Shown one piece after another: positions 23,900 to 31,596 of a stretch of DNA of 64,000 nt. The stretch spans positions 62,001 through 126,000 of the forward strand of contig NZ_JBBHZZ010000003.1 in the NCBI RefSeq assembly GCF_037482405.1. Direction: 5' to 3'. Below the pieces are notes generated by a model. It was not told the DNA's origin, did no database searches, and saw only the letters and a program-made list of their open reading frames with translations. The stretch's first letter is position 1. Each line of letters starts with the position of its first letter. A program made the translations under genes and the position numbers. The stretch is from Pseudokineococcus marinus. Lineage in GTDB: Bacteria > Actinomycetota > Actinomycetes > Actinomycetales > Quadrisphaeraceae.

Positions 23900-24861
23900 G
23901 GGCGCCGCTGCTGCTCGTCTGGCGCGCCGTCGCGGTCCTGCCGGAGACCGCGGCCCGCGCCGCCGGGGGCCTCGCCGCCGACGCGGTGTGGCTCCTCGCC
24001 GTGACGCCGGGCGTGCGCGGCGCCCGGCCCCTCGCCGGCGTGCGGCAGCTGCGGACCAACCTGGCGCTGACCGACCCGGGGCGCCCGCCGCGAGCGGCGC
24101 GCCGCCTGCTGCGGGCCGCGCTGCGCTCGTACGCCCGGTACTGGGTCGACCTCTTCCGCCTCGAGCGGTGGCCCGAGGACCGGCGCCGTCGGGCGGTGCG
24201 GCTGGAGGAGGACGACGCCCTGCGGGCCGCGCTGGCGGACGGCCGCGGCGCCGTCGTCGCGCTGTCGCACTCCGCGAGCTGGGACGTCATGGGCGCCTAC
24301 GCGGCGCTGGAGCTGGCGCCGGTGACGACGGTCGCGGAACGGCTGGCCGACGACGACCTGCACGCGGCCTTCCGCCGGGTCCGCGGCGCCCTCGGCGTCG
24401 AGGCGCTGCCGCTGTCGGGCGGCGCGCCGCCGCTGCCGGCTCTCGTGCGCCGTGTCCGGGCGGGGGGCTTCGTGCCCCTGCTCGTCGACCGCGACCTCGG
24501 CGGCGCGGCCGTGGAGGTCGACCTGCTCGGCGGGCGCGCGCGCGTGGCCTCGGGGGCGGCGGCCCTCGCCGACCTGGCGGGCGCCCCGCTCTTCGCCCTC
24601 GAGGCCTGGTACGACCACGACCCCTCCGTGCCCGGGGGCTGGCTGGTGCGCGGCCGTCCGCACCCGGTCGAGCGCGTCGCCGACGGCCCCCGGCCCGAGC
24701 GCGTGGCCCGCACCACCCAGCGCGTCGCCGACGTGCTCGGTGCCGCCGTGGCGCGCCACCCGCAGGACTGGCACGTGCTGCAACCGGTGCTCCTCGCGCC
24801 GACCGCCGGGGCGCCGGCCCGTGCGGGCGCGGGCCCGGGCGAGGGCTCGGGTGCGTCGTGA
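23896..24861 (+). CDS. phosphatidylinositol mannoside acyltransferase
   Basis: 321 residues of the LpxL/HtrB-like acyltransferase family. The catalytic HX4D motif is HSASWD (His125, Asp130). Homologous to Rv2611c (PatA), which acylates the 2-linked mannose of PIM; position between the PI synthase and pimA supports this. One hydrophobic N-terminal segment suggests membrane association. Start GTG 23896 overlaps the preceding stop (GTGA), and its own stop overlaps pimA likewise. Ends in an Ala/Gly-rich tail. Confidence 0.9.
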   Translation: MRAPLLLVWRAVAVLPETAARAAGGLAADAVWLLAVTPGVRGARPLAGVRQLRTNLALTDPGRPPRAARRLLRAALRSYARYWVDLFRLERWPEDRRRRAVRLEEDDALRAALADGRGAVVALSHSASWDVMGAYAALELAPVTTVAERLADDDLHAAFRRVRGALGVEALPLSGGAPPLPALVRRVRAGGFVPLLVDRDLGGAAVEVDLLGGRARVASGAAALADLAGAPLFALEAWYDHDPSVPGGWLVRGRPHPVERVADGPRPERVARTTQRVADVLGAAVARHPQDWHVLQPVLLAPTAGAPARAGAGPGEGSGAS

Positions 24862-26051
24862 GGATCGGGATCGTCTGCCCCTACGCCCTCGACGTCCCGG
24901 GCGGGGTCCAGCTGCACGTGCGCGACCAGGCGCGCGAGCTGCGGCGCCTGGGCCACGAGGTGGGCGTGCTCGCGCCGGGCGATGAGCGGGGGGCGGGCGC
25001 TTCGCGCGAGGACGGCGAGCCGGGGGAGCCGGGCCTCGAGCTGGCGGGGCGCGTCGTCGCCGTGCCCTTCAACGGGTCGGTCGCGCGCCTGTCCTTCGGC
25101 CCCGTCACGGCCGCCCGGGTGCGCCGGTGGCTGGCCGCCGGGCGCTGGGACCTCGTCCACGTCCACGAGCCGGCGTCGCCGAGCCTGGGCCTGCTCGCCC
25201 TCCTCGCCGCCGAGGTGCCCGTCGTCGCCACCTTCCACAGCGCGCTCGAGCGCTCGCGCGCCATGCGCGCCGCCCAGCCGCTGCTGCGGCCGGGCTTCGA
25301 GCGCATCTCCGCGCGGGTGGCGGTGAGCGAGGACGCGCGGCGCACCGTCGTCGAGCACCTGGGCGGCGACGCCGTCGTCGTCCCCAACGGCGTGCGGGTG
25401 GACGACTTCGCCGGCGCGGCGCCGGACCCCCGGTGGCTGGGGGCGCGGGCGGGGAGGCCCCCCGTGCTCGGCTTCCTCGGACGCCTCGACGAGCCGCGCA
25501 AGGGCCTGGCCGTGCTGGCCGCCGCCCTGCCGCGCCTGCGCGCCGCCCACCCCGGCCTGCGCCTGCTCGTGGCCGGCTCCGGGGACGGCGACGCGCTGCG
25601 GCGGCTGCCCGCCGAGGACGCCGCCGCGCTCGAGCTCCTCGGCCCCGTGAGCGAGGAGGGCAAGCGGGCGCTGCTCGCCTCGGTCGACGCCTACGTCGCC
25701 CCGCAGACCGGGGGGGAGAGCTTCGGCATCGTCCTCGTCGAGGCCATGGCGGCCGGCGCGCCGGTAGTGGCGAGCGCCCTGCCGGCCTTCCGGCGCGTCC
25801 TCGGGCAGGGGGAGCTCGGGGCGCTGTTCGCCGTCGGCGACGCCGACGCGCTGGCGGCTGCCGTGTCGGGCGTCCTCGACGACCCCGAGGCGACCGCGGC
25901 CCGACGGGAGGCGGCCGCGGCGGCGGTGCGCCGCTACGACTGGGCCGTCGTCGCCGACGAGCTCGTCGCCGTCTACGAGACGGTGCTGCGGGGCAGCCGC
26001 GCGGAGGCCCGCGCGGCCGTCCCGCCGACCCGCCGGGGCGGTCCGCGGTGA
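24858..26051 (+). CDS. pimA: phosphatidylinositol alpha-mannosyltransferase
   Basis: 397 residues, GT4 family with GT-B fold. CPYALDVPGGVQLHVRDQARELRRLGHEV is the PimA N-terminal block with the GGVQ loop; the nucleotide-binding side holds GFLGRLDEPRKGL (about residue 212) and ESFGIVLVEAMAAGAPVVAS (Glu-x7-Glu motif). Transfers mannose from GDP-mannose to phosphatidylinositol, the first step to PIM and lipomannan. Coupled by GTGA overlaps on both sides. Confidence 0.93.
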   Translation: MRIGIVCPYALDVPGGVQLHVRDQARELRRLGHEVGVLAPGDERGAGASREDGEPGEPGLELAGRVVAVPFNGSVARLSFGPVTAARVRRWLAAGRWDLVHVHEPASPSLGLLALLAAEVPVVATFHSALERSRAMRAAQPLLRPGFERISARVAVSEDARRTVVEHLGGDAVVVPNGVRVDDFAGAAPDPRWLGARAGRPPVLGFLGRLDEPRKGLAVLAAALPRLRAAHPGLRLLVAGSGDGDALRRLPAEDAAALELLGPVSEEGKRALLASVDAYVAPQTGGESFGIVLVEAMAAGAPVVASALPAFRRVLGQGELGALFAVGDADALAAAVSGVLDDPEATAARREAAAAAVRRYDWAVVADELVAVYETVLRGSRAEARAAVPPTRRGGPR

Positions 26052-26761
26052 GGGGTGCGCTCGTGGCCGCGGCGGGCCCGGCCGCGGTGCTCATCGACGT
26101 CCGCGTCCTCGTGCTGGTGCCCCTGGTCGTCCTGGGGCTCGCCCTGGCGGCGCTGCTGCTCAGCACGGCGGCCCGGCGCCTGGACCGCCTCCACCGGCGC
26201 GCCGACGGCGCCCGCGCGGCCCTCGTGGAGCAGCTCGTGCGGCGCGCCGCGGCCGCGGACCGGCTGGCGCGCAGCGGCCTGCTCGACCCGGCGTCGTCGG
26301 TGCTCCTCGCCGTCGCCGCCGCCGACGCGCTCGGGGAGGGCGAGGAGGTCGGGGACGCCGCGCCGGAGGGGTCGGGCGAGGAGGGTCCCGACGAGGAGGG
26401 GCGCCGGGCGGCGGGGCGGGACGGAGGACGGCGGGACGCGGGTGCGGCGACGGGGCCGGGACGGCTGACGGCGGAGCGCGAGCGGGCCGAGAGCGACCTG
26501 TCGGCCGCGCTGCGGGCCGCCCTGCCGCCCGAGGTGCTCGTGCCCCTGGGCCAGGACCCCTCCGCGGCGCCGCTGCTCGAGGACCTGGCCGCGGAGTGCC
26601 GCCGGCTGCGCCTGGCCCGGAGGTTCTCGAACGAGGCGCAGGTGCAGGTGCGCCGCCGCCGGCGCAGCCGCCTCGTGCGGTGGGGCCGCCTGGCCGGGCG
26701 CGCGCCGGAGCCGCGCACCTTCGAGGTCGACGACGAGCCGCCCCCGGGCCTGCTGCCCTGA
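26048..26761 (+). CDS. conserved membrane-anchored protein next to pimA
   Basis: 237 residues, not assigned to a named family with confidence. One hydrophobic segment at about residues 16-40, then a LemA-like helical region (RRLDRLHRRADGARAALVEQLVRRA), an acidic low-complexity middle (about 95-140), a second helix pair, and a C-terminal block RRFSNEAQVQVRRRRRSRLV followed by EPRTFEVDDEPPP that looks conserved. GTG start overlaps the pimA stop by 4 bases. At this place M. tuberculosis has Rv2609c; equivalence is inferred from position only. Confidence 0.6.
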   Translation: MRGALVAAAGPAAVLIDVRVLVLVPLVVLGLALAALLLSTAARRLDRLHRRADGARAALVEQLVRRAAAADRLARSGLLDPASSVLLAVAAADALGEGEEVGDAAPEGSGEEGPDEEGRRAAGRDGGRRDAGAATGPGRLTAERERAESDLSAALRAALPPEVLVPLGQDPSAAPLLEDLAAECRRLRLARRFSNEAQVQVRRRRRSRLVRWGRLAGRAPEPRTFEVDDEPPPGLLP

Positions 26762-26852
26762 GCCCGGTGCCGCCCCTCGCGAGGCCCTCCGGCGGCGTCC
26801 CGGACGCGTCCGGGGCAGCGCGCCCGGCGACGGGGGAGAGCGGCTCCGGGCC

Positions 26853-26858
26853 TACCAT
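26853..26858 (+). promoter_or_regulatory. -10 box upstream of pdxS
   Basis: TACCAT lies about 100 bases before the chosen pdxS start, so this transcript would have a leader, unlike many neighbours. A start at the ATG overlapping it (26857) would be incompatible with this promoter. Confidence 0.35.
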
Positions 26859-26958
26859 GGGCCGCGGTGAGGCGGCCCACGCCGCCGCGCCCGCCCGCGG
26901 TCGAGCGGCTCCCGCCCGACGCGACGCCCCCACCCGTCCGCAGACCTGCGAGGTACCG

Positions 26959-27915
26959 GTGCCCACGCCCGAGACGACCCAGCCCGCCGCCGCCCAGCCG
27001 CCCACCGGGCCGGGGGAGAGCCCCCGCGACAGCGCGGCCCGCGGCACCGCCCGGGTCAAGCGCGGCATGGCCGAGATGCTCAAGGGCGGCGTCATCATGG
27101 ACGTCGTCACGGCCGAGCAGGCGAAGATCGCCGAGGACGCCGGCGCCGTCGCCGTCATGGCCCTCGAGCGCGTCCCCGCCGACATCCGCGCCCAGGGCGG
27201 GGTGGCCCGCATGAGCGACCCCGACCTCGTCCAGGGCATCGTCGACGCCGTCTCGATCCCCGTCATGGCGAAGGCGCGCATCGGCCACTTCGTCGAGGCG
27301 CAGGTGCTGCAGAGCCTCGGCGTGGACTACGTCGACGAGTCCGAGGTCCTCACCCCCGCCGACTACGTCCACCACATCGACAAGTGGCGCTTCACGGTGC
27401 CCTTCGTCTGCGGCGCGACCAACCTCGGCGAGGCCCTGCGCCGCATCACCGAGGGCGCGGCGATGATCCGCTCCAAGGGCGAGGCGGGCACCGGCGACGT
27501 CTCGAACGCCACGGGCCACATCCGCACCATCCGCGGCGAGATCGCCCGCCTCACGTCGATGAGCAGCGACGAGCTCTACGTCGCCGCCAAGGAGCTGCAG
27601 GCGCCGTACGAGCTCGTCGCCGAGGTCGCGGCGGCCGGCAAGCTGCCCGTCGTCCTCTTCACCGCGGGTGGCATCGCCACGCCGGCCGACGCCGCGATGA
27701 TGATGCAGCTGGGCGCCGAGGGCGTCTTCGTCGGCTCCGGCATCTTCAAGTCGGGCAATCCGGCCGACCGGGCCGCCGCCATCGTCAAGGCGACGACCTT
27801 CCACGACGACCCCGACGTCGTCGCCAAGGTCTCCCGCGGCCTCGGCGACGCGATGGTCGGCCTCAACGTCGACGCCATCCCCGAGCCGCACCGCCTGGCC
27901 TCGCGCGGCTGGTGA
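26959..27915 (+). CDS. pdxS: pyridoxal 5'-phosphate synthase subunit PdxS
   Basis: 318 residues, TIM-barrel synthase subunit that makes PLP from ribose 5-phosphate, glyceraldehyde 3-phosphate and ammonia delivered by PdxT. RVKRGMAEMLKGGVIMDVV, ALERVPADIRAQGGVARMSDP, FVCGATNLGEALRRI and EGVFVGSGIFKSGNP are near-invariant family segments. GTG 26959 (VPTPETTQ) is preceded by GAGGT; the frame stays open upstream to 26596 but is low complexity there. The glutaminase partner pdxT, often adjacent, is not in this window. Followed by a strong terminator. Confidence 0.95.
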   Translation: MPTPETTQPAAAQPPTGPGESPRDSAARGTARVKRGMAEMLKGGVIMDVVTAEQAKIAEDAGAVAVMALERVPADIRAQGGVARMSDPDLVQGIVDAVSIPVMAKARIGHFVEAQVLQSLGVDYVDESEVLTPADYVHHIDKWRFTVPFVCGATNLGEALRRITEGAAMIRSKGEAGTGDVSNATGHIRTIRGEIARLTSMSSDELYVAAKELQAPYELVAEVAAAGKLPVVLFTAGGIATPADAAMMMQLGAEGVFVGSGIFKSGNPADRAAAIVKATTFHDDPDVVAKVSRGLGDAMVGLNVDAIPEPHRLASRGW

Positions 27916-27952
27916 GCCGGCGGCCGGCCCCGCGCCGGCCCCCGACACGACC

Positions 27953-27990
27953 CGACGCCCCGCCCACCCTCCCGGGTGGGCGGGGCGTCG
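27953..27990 (+). terminator. 17-bp perfect hairpin after pdxS
   Basis: CGACGCCCCGCCCACCC, loop TCCC, GGGTGGGCGGGGCGTCG, starting 38 bases after the pdxS stop and followed by TCGTCGTCTC. Ends the vitamin B6/PIM transcription unit and marks the left edge of the surface-protein region. Confidence 0.85.
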
Positions 27991-28067
27991 TCGTCTCGGG
28001 GCGCGTCGGCGTCGTCGTCACCGGACCGAGATCCGCGAACCCTCCTCCTCGGCCCCGGCCCCGCCGA

Positions 28068-28073
28068 TAGGTT
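28068..28073 (+). promoter_or_regulatory. -10 box of first surface-protein gene
   Basis: TAGGTT about 50 bases before ATG 28125; the message would carry a leader of about 45 bases. Confidence 0.4.
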
Positions 28074-28124
28074 CCGCGACGCCGCGGGCCGCCACGCGCC
28101 CGCCTCGACCCCCGAGGGGCCTCC

Positions 28125-29393
28125 ATGCCGCGCACGACCACCCGCCGAGCCGCCACCACCGGGCTCGGCGCCCTGGCCGCGACCACCGCCCTCGCCCTCG
28201 CAGCGCCCAGCGCACTGGCGGCGAGCGACCCCTACGTCCTCGACCCGGGTCAGGACGTGATCTTCACGGCGTCCGGCTTCCCCGTCGACGAGGACCAGTA
28301 CGAGACCCTCGACGCCACGCCGGTCGACCTCGCCTCGGACGGCACCGTGACCGTGCAGCTCCCCGAGAGGTCGGTCCCCGTCGCGCCGGTCGCCGAGCTC
28401 GTCGAGGCCGAGAAGTACTGGGACGCCCTCGACGCCGGCGTCCCCCCGGAGGCTGTCGCGCTGGCACAGCCCCTCGTGCCGGCGGTGGACGACGGAGGGC
28501 TCCTGACGGTCGTCCTCCCGGGGGACGACGCGGCGCTGGCGGACGTCGACGACGCGGTCCTCCTCCTCTCCGGCTTCGCGGTCGAGGGCTTCCCCGACAG
28601 CCCGCCGCTCGAGGTCGACGTGCCGCTGGACCTCGTGCCGACCGAGGACGCCGCGGACCTGGTCAGCGTCCCCGCGCAGGTGGACGCCTCCTACCTGGAC
28701 GCCACGGCCGCTCTCGAGACGCCCTACGCCGCGACCGCAGGCGAGACCTTCGAGGTCCTGCTCCCCGAGACCTCGACCCTGCGCCGTCTCGGCGTCGACT
28801 CGCTCGAGGAGCTCGACGGCTTCCTCGTGCCGATGGACGAGGAGGGCGACGGCGTCGACCTCGTCCTCGACTCCGTGTTCAGCGCCTCGTCCGCCGACGC
28901 GGGCAGCGGCGCGGACGGCTTCCTCGGGGTCGTCGGCGCCCGCGCTGTCGCGGAGCTCGCCGGGGACGTCGCCGAGGGCGCCGCGGGAGAGGAGAGCGCC
29001 GAGACCGGCGCGACGCTCGACGTGGCCGAGCAGGACTTCACGGACGAGGGGAGCGTCGCCACGGTGCGGGCCTCCGACCACCTCGACGAGGGCTCCTACT
29101 ACATGGTCCTCTTCCTCTCCTCCGCGGACTACACCGTCACGGTGACGACCGTGGGCCAGCTCGACGTCGAGGCACCCGCCCCGGCGCCGACCCCCACGGT
29201 GACGGTCACGCAGCCGGGCCCGACGGCCACGGTGACGACGGCCCCGGTGCAGCAGAACCCGGGCCTGCGCTCCAACACGGGCGTCGAGGGCGGCGGCCCC
29301 AGCACCGGACTGCTCGCCGCGGGCGCCGGGCTGCTGGCGCTCGCGGCCGCCGGCGGGGCGGCGACGCTGCGCCGGGGGCGCCGCGGCGCCTGA
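28125..29393 (+). CDS. exported protein with LRSNTG sorting signal, paralogue 1
   Basis: 422 residues, family not recognised. Signal peptide at 1-33 (TTTRRAATTGLGALAATTALAL, then ALA-ASD). The mature region is strongly acidic, has no cysteine, and is rich in short beta-prone stretches; near its end DHLDEGSYYMVLFLSSADYTVTV looks like an Ig-type strand pair. A Pro/Thr/Val linker (about 350-377) leads to LRSNTG at 381-386, a hydrophobic segment and the basic tail RRGRRGA, i.e. an LPxTG-type cell-wall anchor with a non-standard motif. GAGGGG(C) lies 8 bases before ATG. Paralogue follows at 29515 and a sortase at 30801, which is the obvious anchoring enzyme. Confidence 0.75.
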   Translation: MPRTTTRRAATTGLGALAATTALALAAPSALAASDPYVLDPGQDVIFTASGFPVDEDQYETLDATPVDLASDGTVTVQLPERSVPVAPVAELVEAEKYWDALDAGVPPEAVALAQPLVPAVDDGGLLTVVLPGDDAALADVDDAVLLLSGFAVEGFPDSPPLEVDVPLDLVPTEDAADLVSVPAQVDASYLDATAALETPYAATAGETFEVLLPETSTLRRLGVDSLEELDGFLVPMDEEGDGVDLVLDSVFSASSADAGSGADGFLGVVGARAVAELAGDVAEGAAGEESAETGATLDVAEQDFTDEGSVATVRASDHLDEGSYYMVLFLSSADYTVTVTTVGQLDVEAPAPAPTPTVTVTQPGPTATVTTAPVQQNPGLRSNTGVEGGGPSTGLLAAGAGLLALAAAGGAATLRRGRRGA

Positions 29394-29404
29394 GCCACGG
29401 GGAC

Positions 29405-29437
29405 GGCGGAACCGGAAAGCGCTTCTGCCGTTCCGCC
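29405..29437 (+). promoter_or_regulatory. nested palindrome between the two surface-protein genes
   Basis: GGCGGAAC (29405) and GTTCCGCC (ending 29437) form 8 pairs, and the loop contains AAGCGCTT (29417-29424), itself a palindrome. It lies 12 bases after one gene and about 22 bases before the -10 box of the next. Could be a terminator, or a LacI-family-like operator because of the central AGCGCT. Confidence 0.4.
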
Positions 29438-29458
29438 TCGCCCGTGATGTCCGACCTC

Positions 29459-29464
29459 TAGGGT
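29459..29464 (+). promoter_or_regulatory. -10 box of second surface-protein gene
   Basis: TAGGGT, about 50 bases before ATG 29515, the same distance as the equivalent box of paralogue 1. Confidence 0.45.
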
Positions 29465-29514
29465 CGGGCGCGCCGCGGGCGTGCCGACGCCCGTCCCGAC
29501 CCGAGAGGGCCTCC

Positions 29515-30780
29515 ATGCCGATCACGACCACCCGCCGAGCCGCCAGCACGGGGCTCGGCGTCCTGGCCGCGACCACCGCCCTCGCCGTCGCCGCGCCCAG
29601 CGCGTCGGCCGCGACGACCACCTACGAGCTCGCCCCGGCCCCCGACGAGCTGGTGCTCGCCCTCTCGGGCACGCCCGCCGACCCGGCTCTGCTCCAGGAC
29701 GAGACCTTCCTCGCCGAGGGCCTCCTGCCGGTCCCCGCGTCCGGCGCCGTCGCGCTGGCCCTGCCCTCGAGCGTGGCCGAGGCGGGCACCGGTGCGCAGG
29801 CCGCCGTGCTGAGCGCCGACCAGCTCGAGGACTTCGACGGCACCACGCTGCCCGCAGACGCGCTCGCGACCACCGACCAGATCGGCCTCGACGTCGTCGA
29901 GGGCGTCCTCGCCTTCGAGCTCGACACCGCCGCCCTGGCGGCCGTCCCGGCCGTGGCCGAGGCGGACGGCGAGCTCGTCGTCGTCGTCGGCGGCCTCGTC
30001 GCTCCCGCGCTGCCTGACGTCCCGCCCGTCACGCTCCTCCCGCTCGACGTCCTCCCGGAGGCGCCCTACGACGCGCCCGCGCTCGAGCTCGCCGGCGTGC
30101 TCGCGGCGGCGTCCTTCGCCACGGAGCCGCTCGAGCTCACCGCCGGCCAGCCCCTCGAGGTCACCGTCCCGGACGGCAGCGCGTACGGGACCCTCGGCCT
30201 CACGACGCTGGTGGCCGAGGGCCTGCTGCTGCTGCCGCTCGACGAGGAGACCTACGACGAGCTGGGGATCGACGTGGAGGGCCTCGCGGGCCTCGCCGGC
30301 GGCATGAGCCCCGCCGCCGGGGGGAGCCGGATGTCGCCGTCCGAGCTCTCCGAGGAGCTGGCCCCGCTCGCGGACGAGCTCTCCGACCTCGCCGACGTCG
30401 AGGTCGCCCCCGACGGCCGCAGCGCCGTGGTCACCCCGGCGGCGGACCTGCCCGCCGGCGAGTACCTGCTGACGACGGCGCTCCTGCCCGAGGGCGTCGA
30501 CGTGGAGAGCGGCGAGGTGCCCGACACCGTCGGCACCGACATCGCCCCGGTGGTGCTGACGGCGGCCGCCCCCGCCCCGGCCCCCGCGCCGACGGCGACC
30601 GCGACGCCGGCGCCCGCCACCCCGGCGCCGCCCGCGCAGAACGAGGGCCTGCGCTCGAACACGGGCGTCGAGGGCGGCGGTGTCGACGGCGGCCTCGTGG
30701 CCGTCGGCGCCGGCCTGCTCGCCGTCGCCGCCGTCGGCGGGGCCGCGGCCCTGCGCACGGGGCGCCGTGGGCGCGCCTGA
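29515..30780 (+). CDS. exported protein with LRSNTG sorting signal, paralogue 2
   Basis: 421 residues, paralogue of the gene at 28125. The signal peptide (MPITTTRRAASTGLGVLAAT) and the C-terminal GLRSNTGVEGGG (motif at 379-384) with hydrophobic segment and TGRRGRA tail are almost identical to paralogue 1, while the mature core is strongly diverged. The core is acidic, Ala/Leu/Val-rich and cysteine-free, with ADLPAGEYLLTTALL matching the GSYYMVLFL region of paralogue 1. A PAPTATATPAPATPAPPA linker would span the cell wall. AGAGGG 7 bases before ATG. The sortase gene begins 20 bases after the stop. Confidence 0.75.
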   Translation: MPITTTRRAASTGLGVLAATTALAVAAPSASAATTTYELAPAPDELVLALSGTPADPALLQDETFLAEGLLPVPASGAVALALPSSVAEAGTGAQAAVLSADQLEDFDGTTLPADALATTDQIGLDVVEGVLAFELDTAALAAVPAVAEADGELVVVVGGLVAPALPDVPPVTLLPLDVLPEAPYDAPALELAGVLAAASFATEPLELTAGQPLEVTVPDGSAYGTLGLTTLVAEGLLLLPLDEETYDELGIDVEGLAGLAGGMSPAAGGSRMSPSELSEELAPLADELSDLADVEVAPDGRSAVVTPAADLPAGEYLLTTALLPEGVDVESGEVPDTVGTDIAPVVLTAAAPAPAPAPTATATPAPATPAPPAQNEGLRSNTGVEGGGVDGGLVAVGAGLLAVAAVGGAAALRTGRRGRA

Positions 30781-30800
30781 CACCGGCTCGTCGGCGGGCG

Positions 30801-31487
30801 GTGGCCCTGGTCGTGGCGGCGCTGCTGGCCGTGACCGGGGGCTCGCTCGTCGCCGCGGGCCTGGCCGGGCAGGAGCCCGACCTCGGGGCCGCCCCGACGG
30901 CGTCGTCGCAGCGCACGATCGCCCCGGAGCCCGCGCTCACCGTCGCGCCCCTCGAGGACGACGTCGCTGCGCCGGAGGCCGAGCCCCAGCCCACGGCCGT
31001 GCCGGCGCTCGACGCGGACGCCGACGTGCGGCTGCGCGTGCCCTCCGTCGGCATCGACCTGCCCGTGCACCCCCTCGAGCCGGACGGCGGGGCCATCAAC
31101 CCGCCGACGATGACGGACGCGTACTGGATCGACCCGTACGGCCGGCCGGGGGCGGGGGCCTCCGCTCCGGACAACACCGTCTACATCGCGGCGCACTCCT
31201 GGAGCCGCGGCGAGGCCGCCTTCGACCCGCTGCTCGACCCCGACTTCCAGGGCGGTGCGGTGGGCCCCGGGGACCGCGTCGAGGTCGAGACCCCCTCGGG
31301 CACCGCCGAGTACGCGGTCACCGACGTCCGCCGCTACGGCAAGGGCGAGCTGCCGGACGCCGACGAGGTCTGGGCCGTCCACCCCGGCCGCCTGGTGCTC
31401 ATCACGTGCTTCCAGCGCGAGGACGGCGGCCGCTCCACCGAGAACCTCGTCGTCACGGCCGAGCTGGCGGGCGACGCGGCCCGCTGA
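30801..31487 (+). CDS. class F-type sortase
   Basis: 228 residues. An N-terminal membrane anchor (about 2-22) and a Pro/Ala-rich stretch precede the sortase beta barrel (about 70-225). Catalytic residues are His132 in TVYIAAHSW, Cys203 in LVLITCFQR and Arg211 in GGRSTEN. The short domain and the H-S-W and TCF contexts match actinobacterial class F enzymes. Transpeptidates cleaved sorting signals onto cell-wall peptide. The GTG start follows paralogue 2 by 20 bases with no clear promoter between, so the substrates and sortase are probably co-expressed. The frame is open upstream through RRR residues, so a non-standard earlier start is possible. Confidence 0.85.
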   Translation: MALVVAALLAVTGGSLVAAGLAGQEPDLGAAPTASSQRTIAPEPALTVAPLEDDVAAPEAEPQPTAVPALDADADVRLRVPSVGIDLPVHPLEPDGGAINPPTMTDAYWIDPYGRPGAGASAPDNTVYIAAHSWSRGEAAFDPLLDPDFQGGAVGPGDRVEVETPSGTAEYAVTDVRRYGKGELPDADEVWAVHPGRLVLITCFQREDGGRSTENLVVTAELAGDAAR

Positions 31488-31528
31488 CACCGTGCCGGTC
31501 CCTCGTCGACGGGGGCTCGACCCCCCGG

Positions 31529-31558
31529 GGCGTCCATGAGGGCGCCCTCATGGACGCC
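31529..31558. promoter_or_regulatory. 30-base perfect palindrome before the glycosyltransferase operon
   Basis: The left arm GGCGTCCATGAGGGC (31529-31543) and right arm GCCCTCATGGACGCC (31544-31558) are exact reverse complements with no spacer, centred 53 bases before the first glycosyltransferase ATG. A loop-free symmetric site suits a dimeric regulator; a hairpin terminator for the sortase gene is the alternative. Confidence 0.6.
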
Positions 31559-31596
31559 TCACGGGCCCGTCATGGTCGTGGACCACGGTCTGGCCC

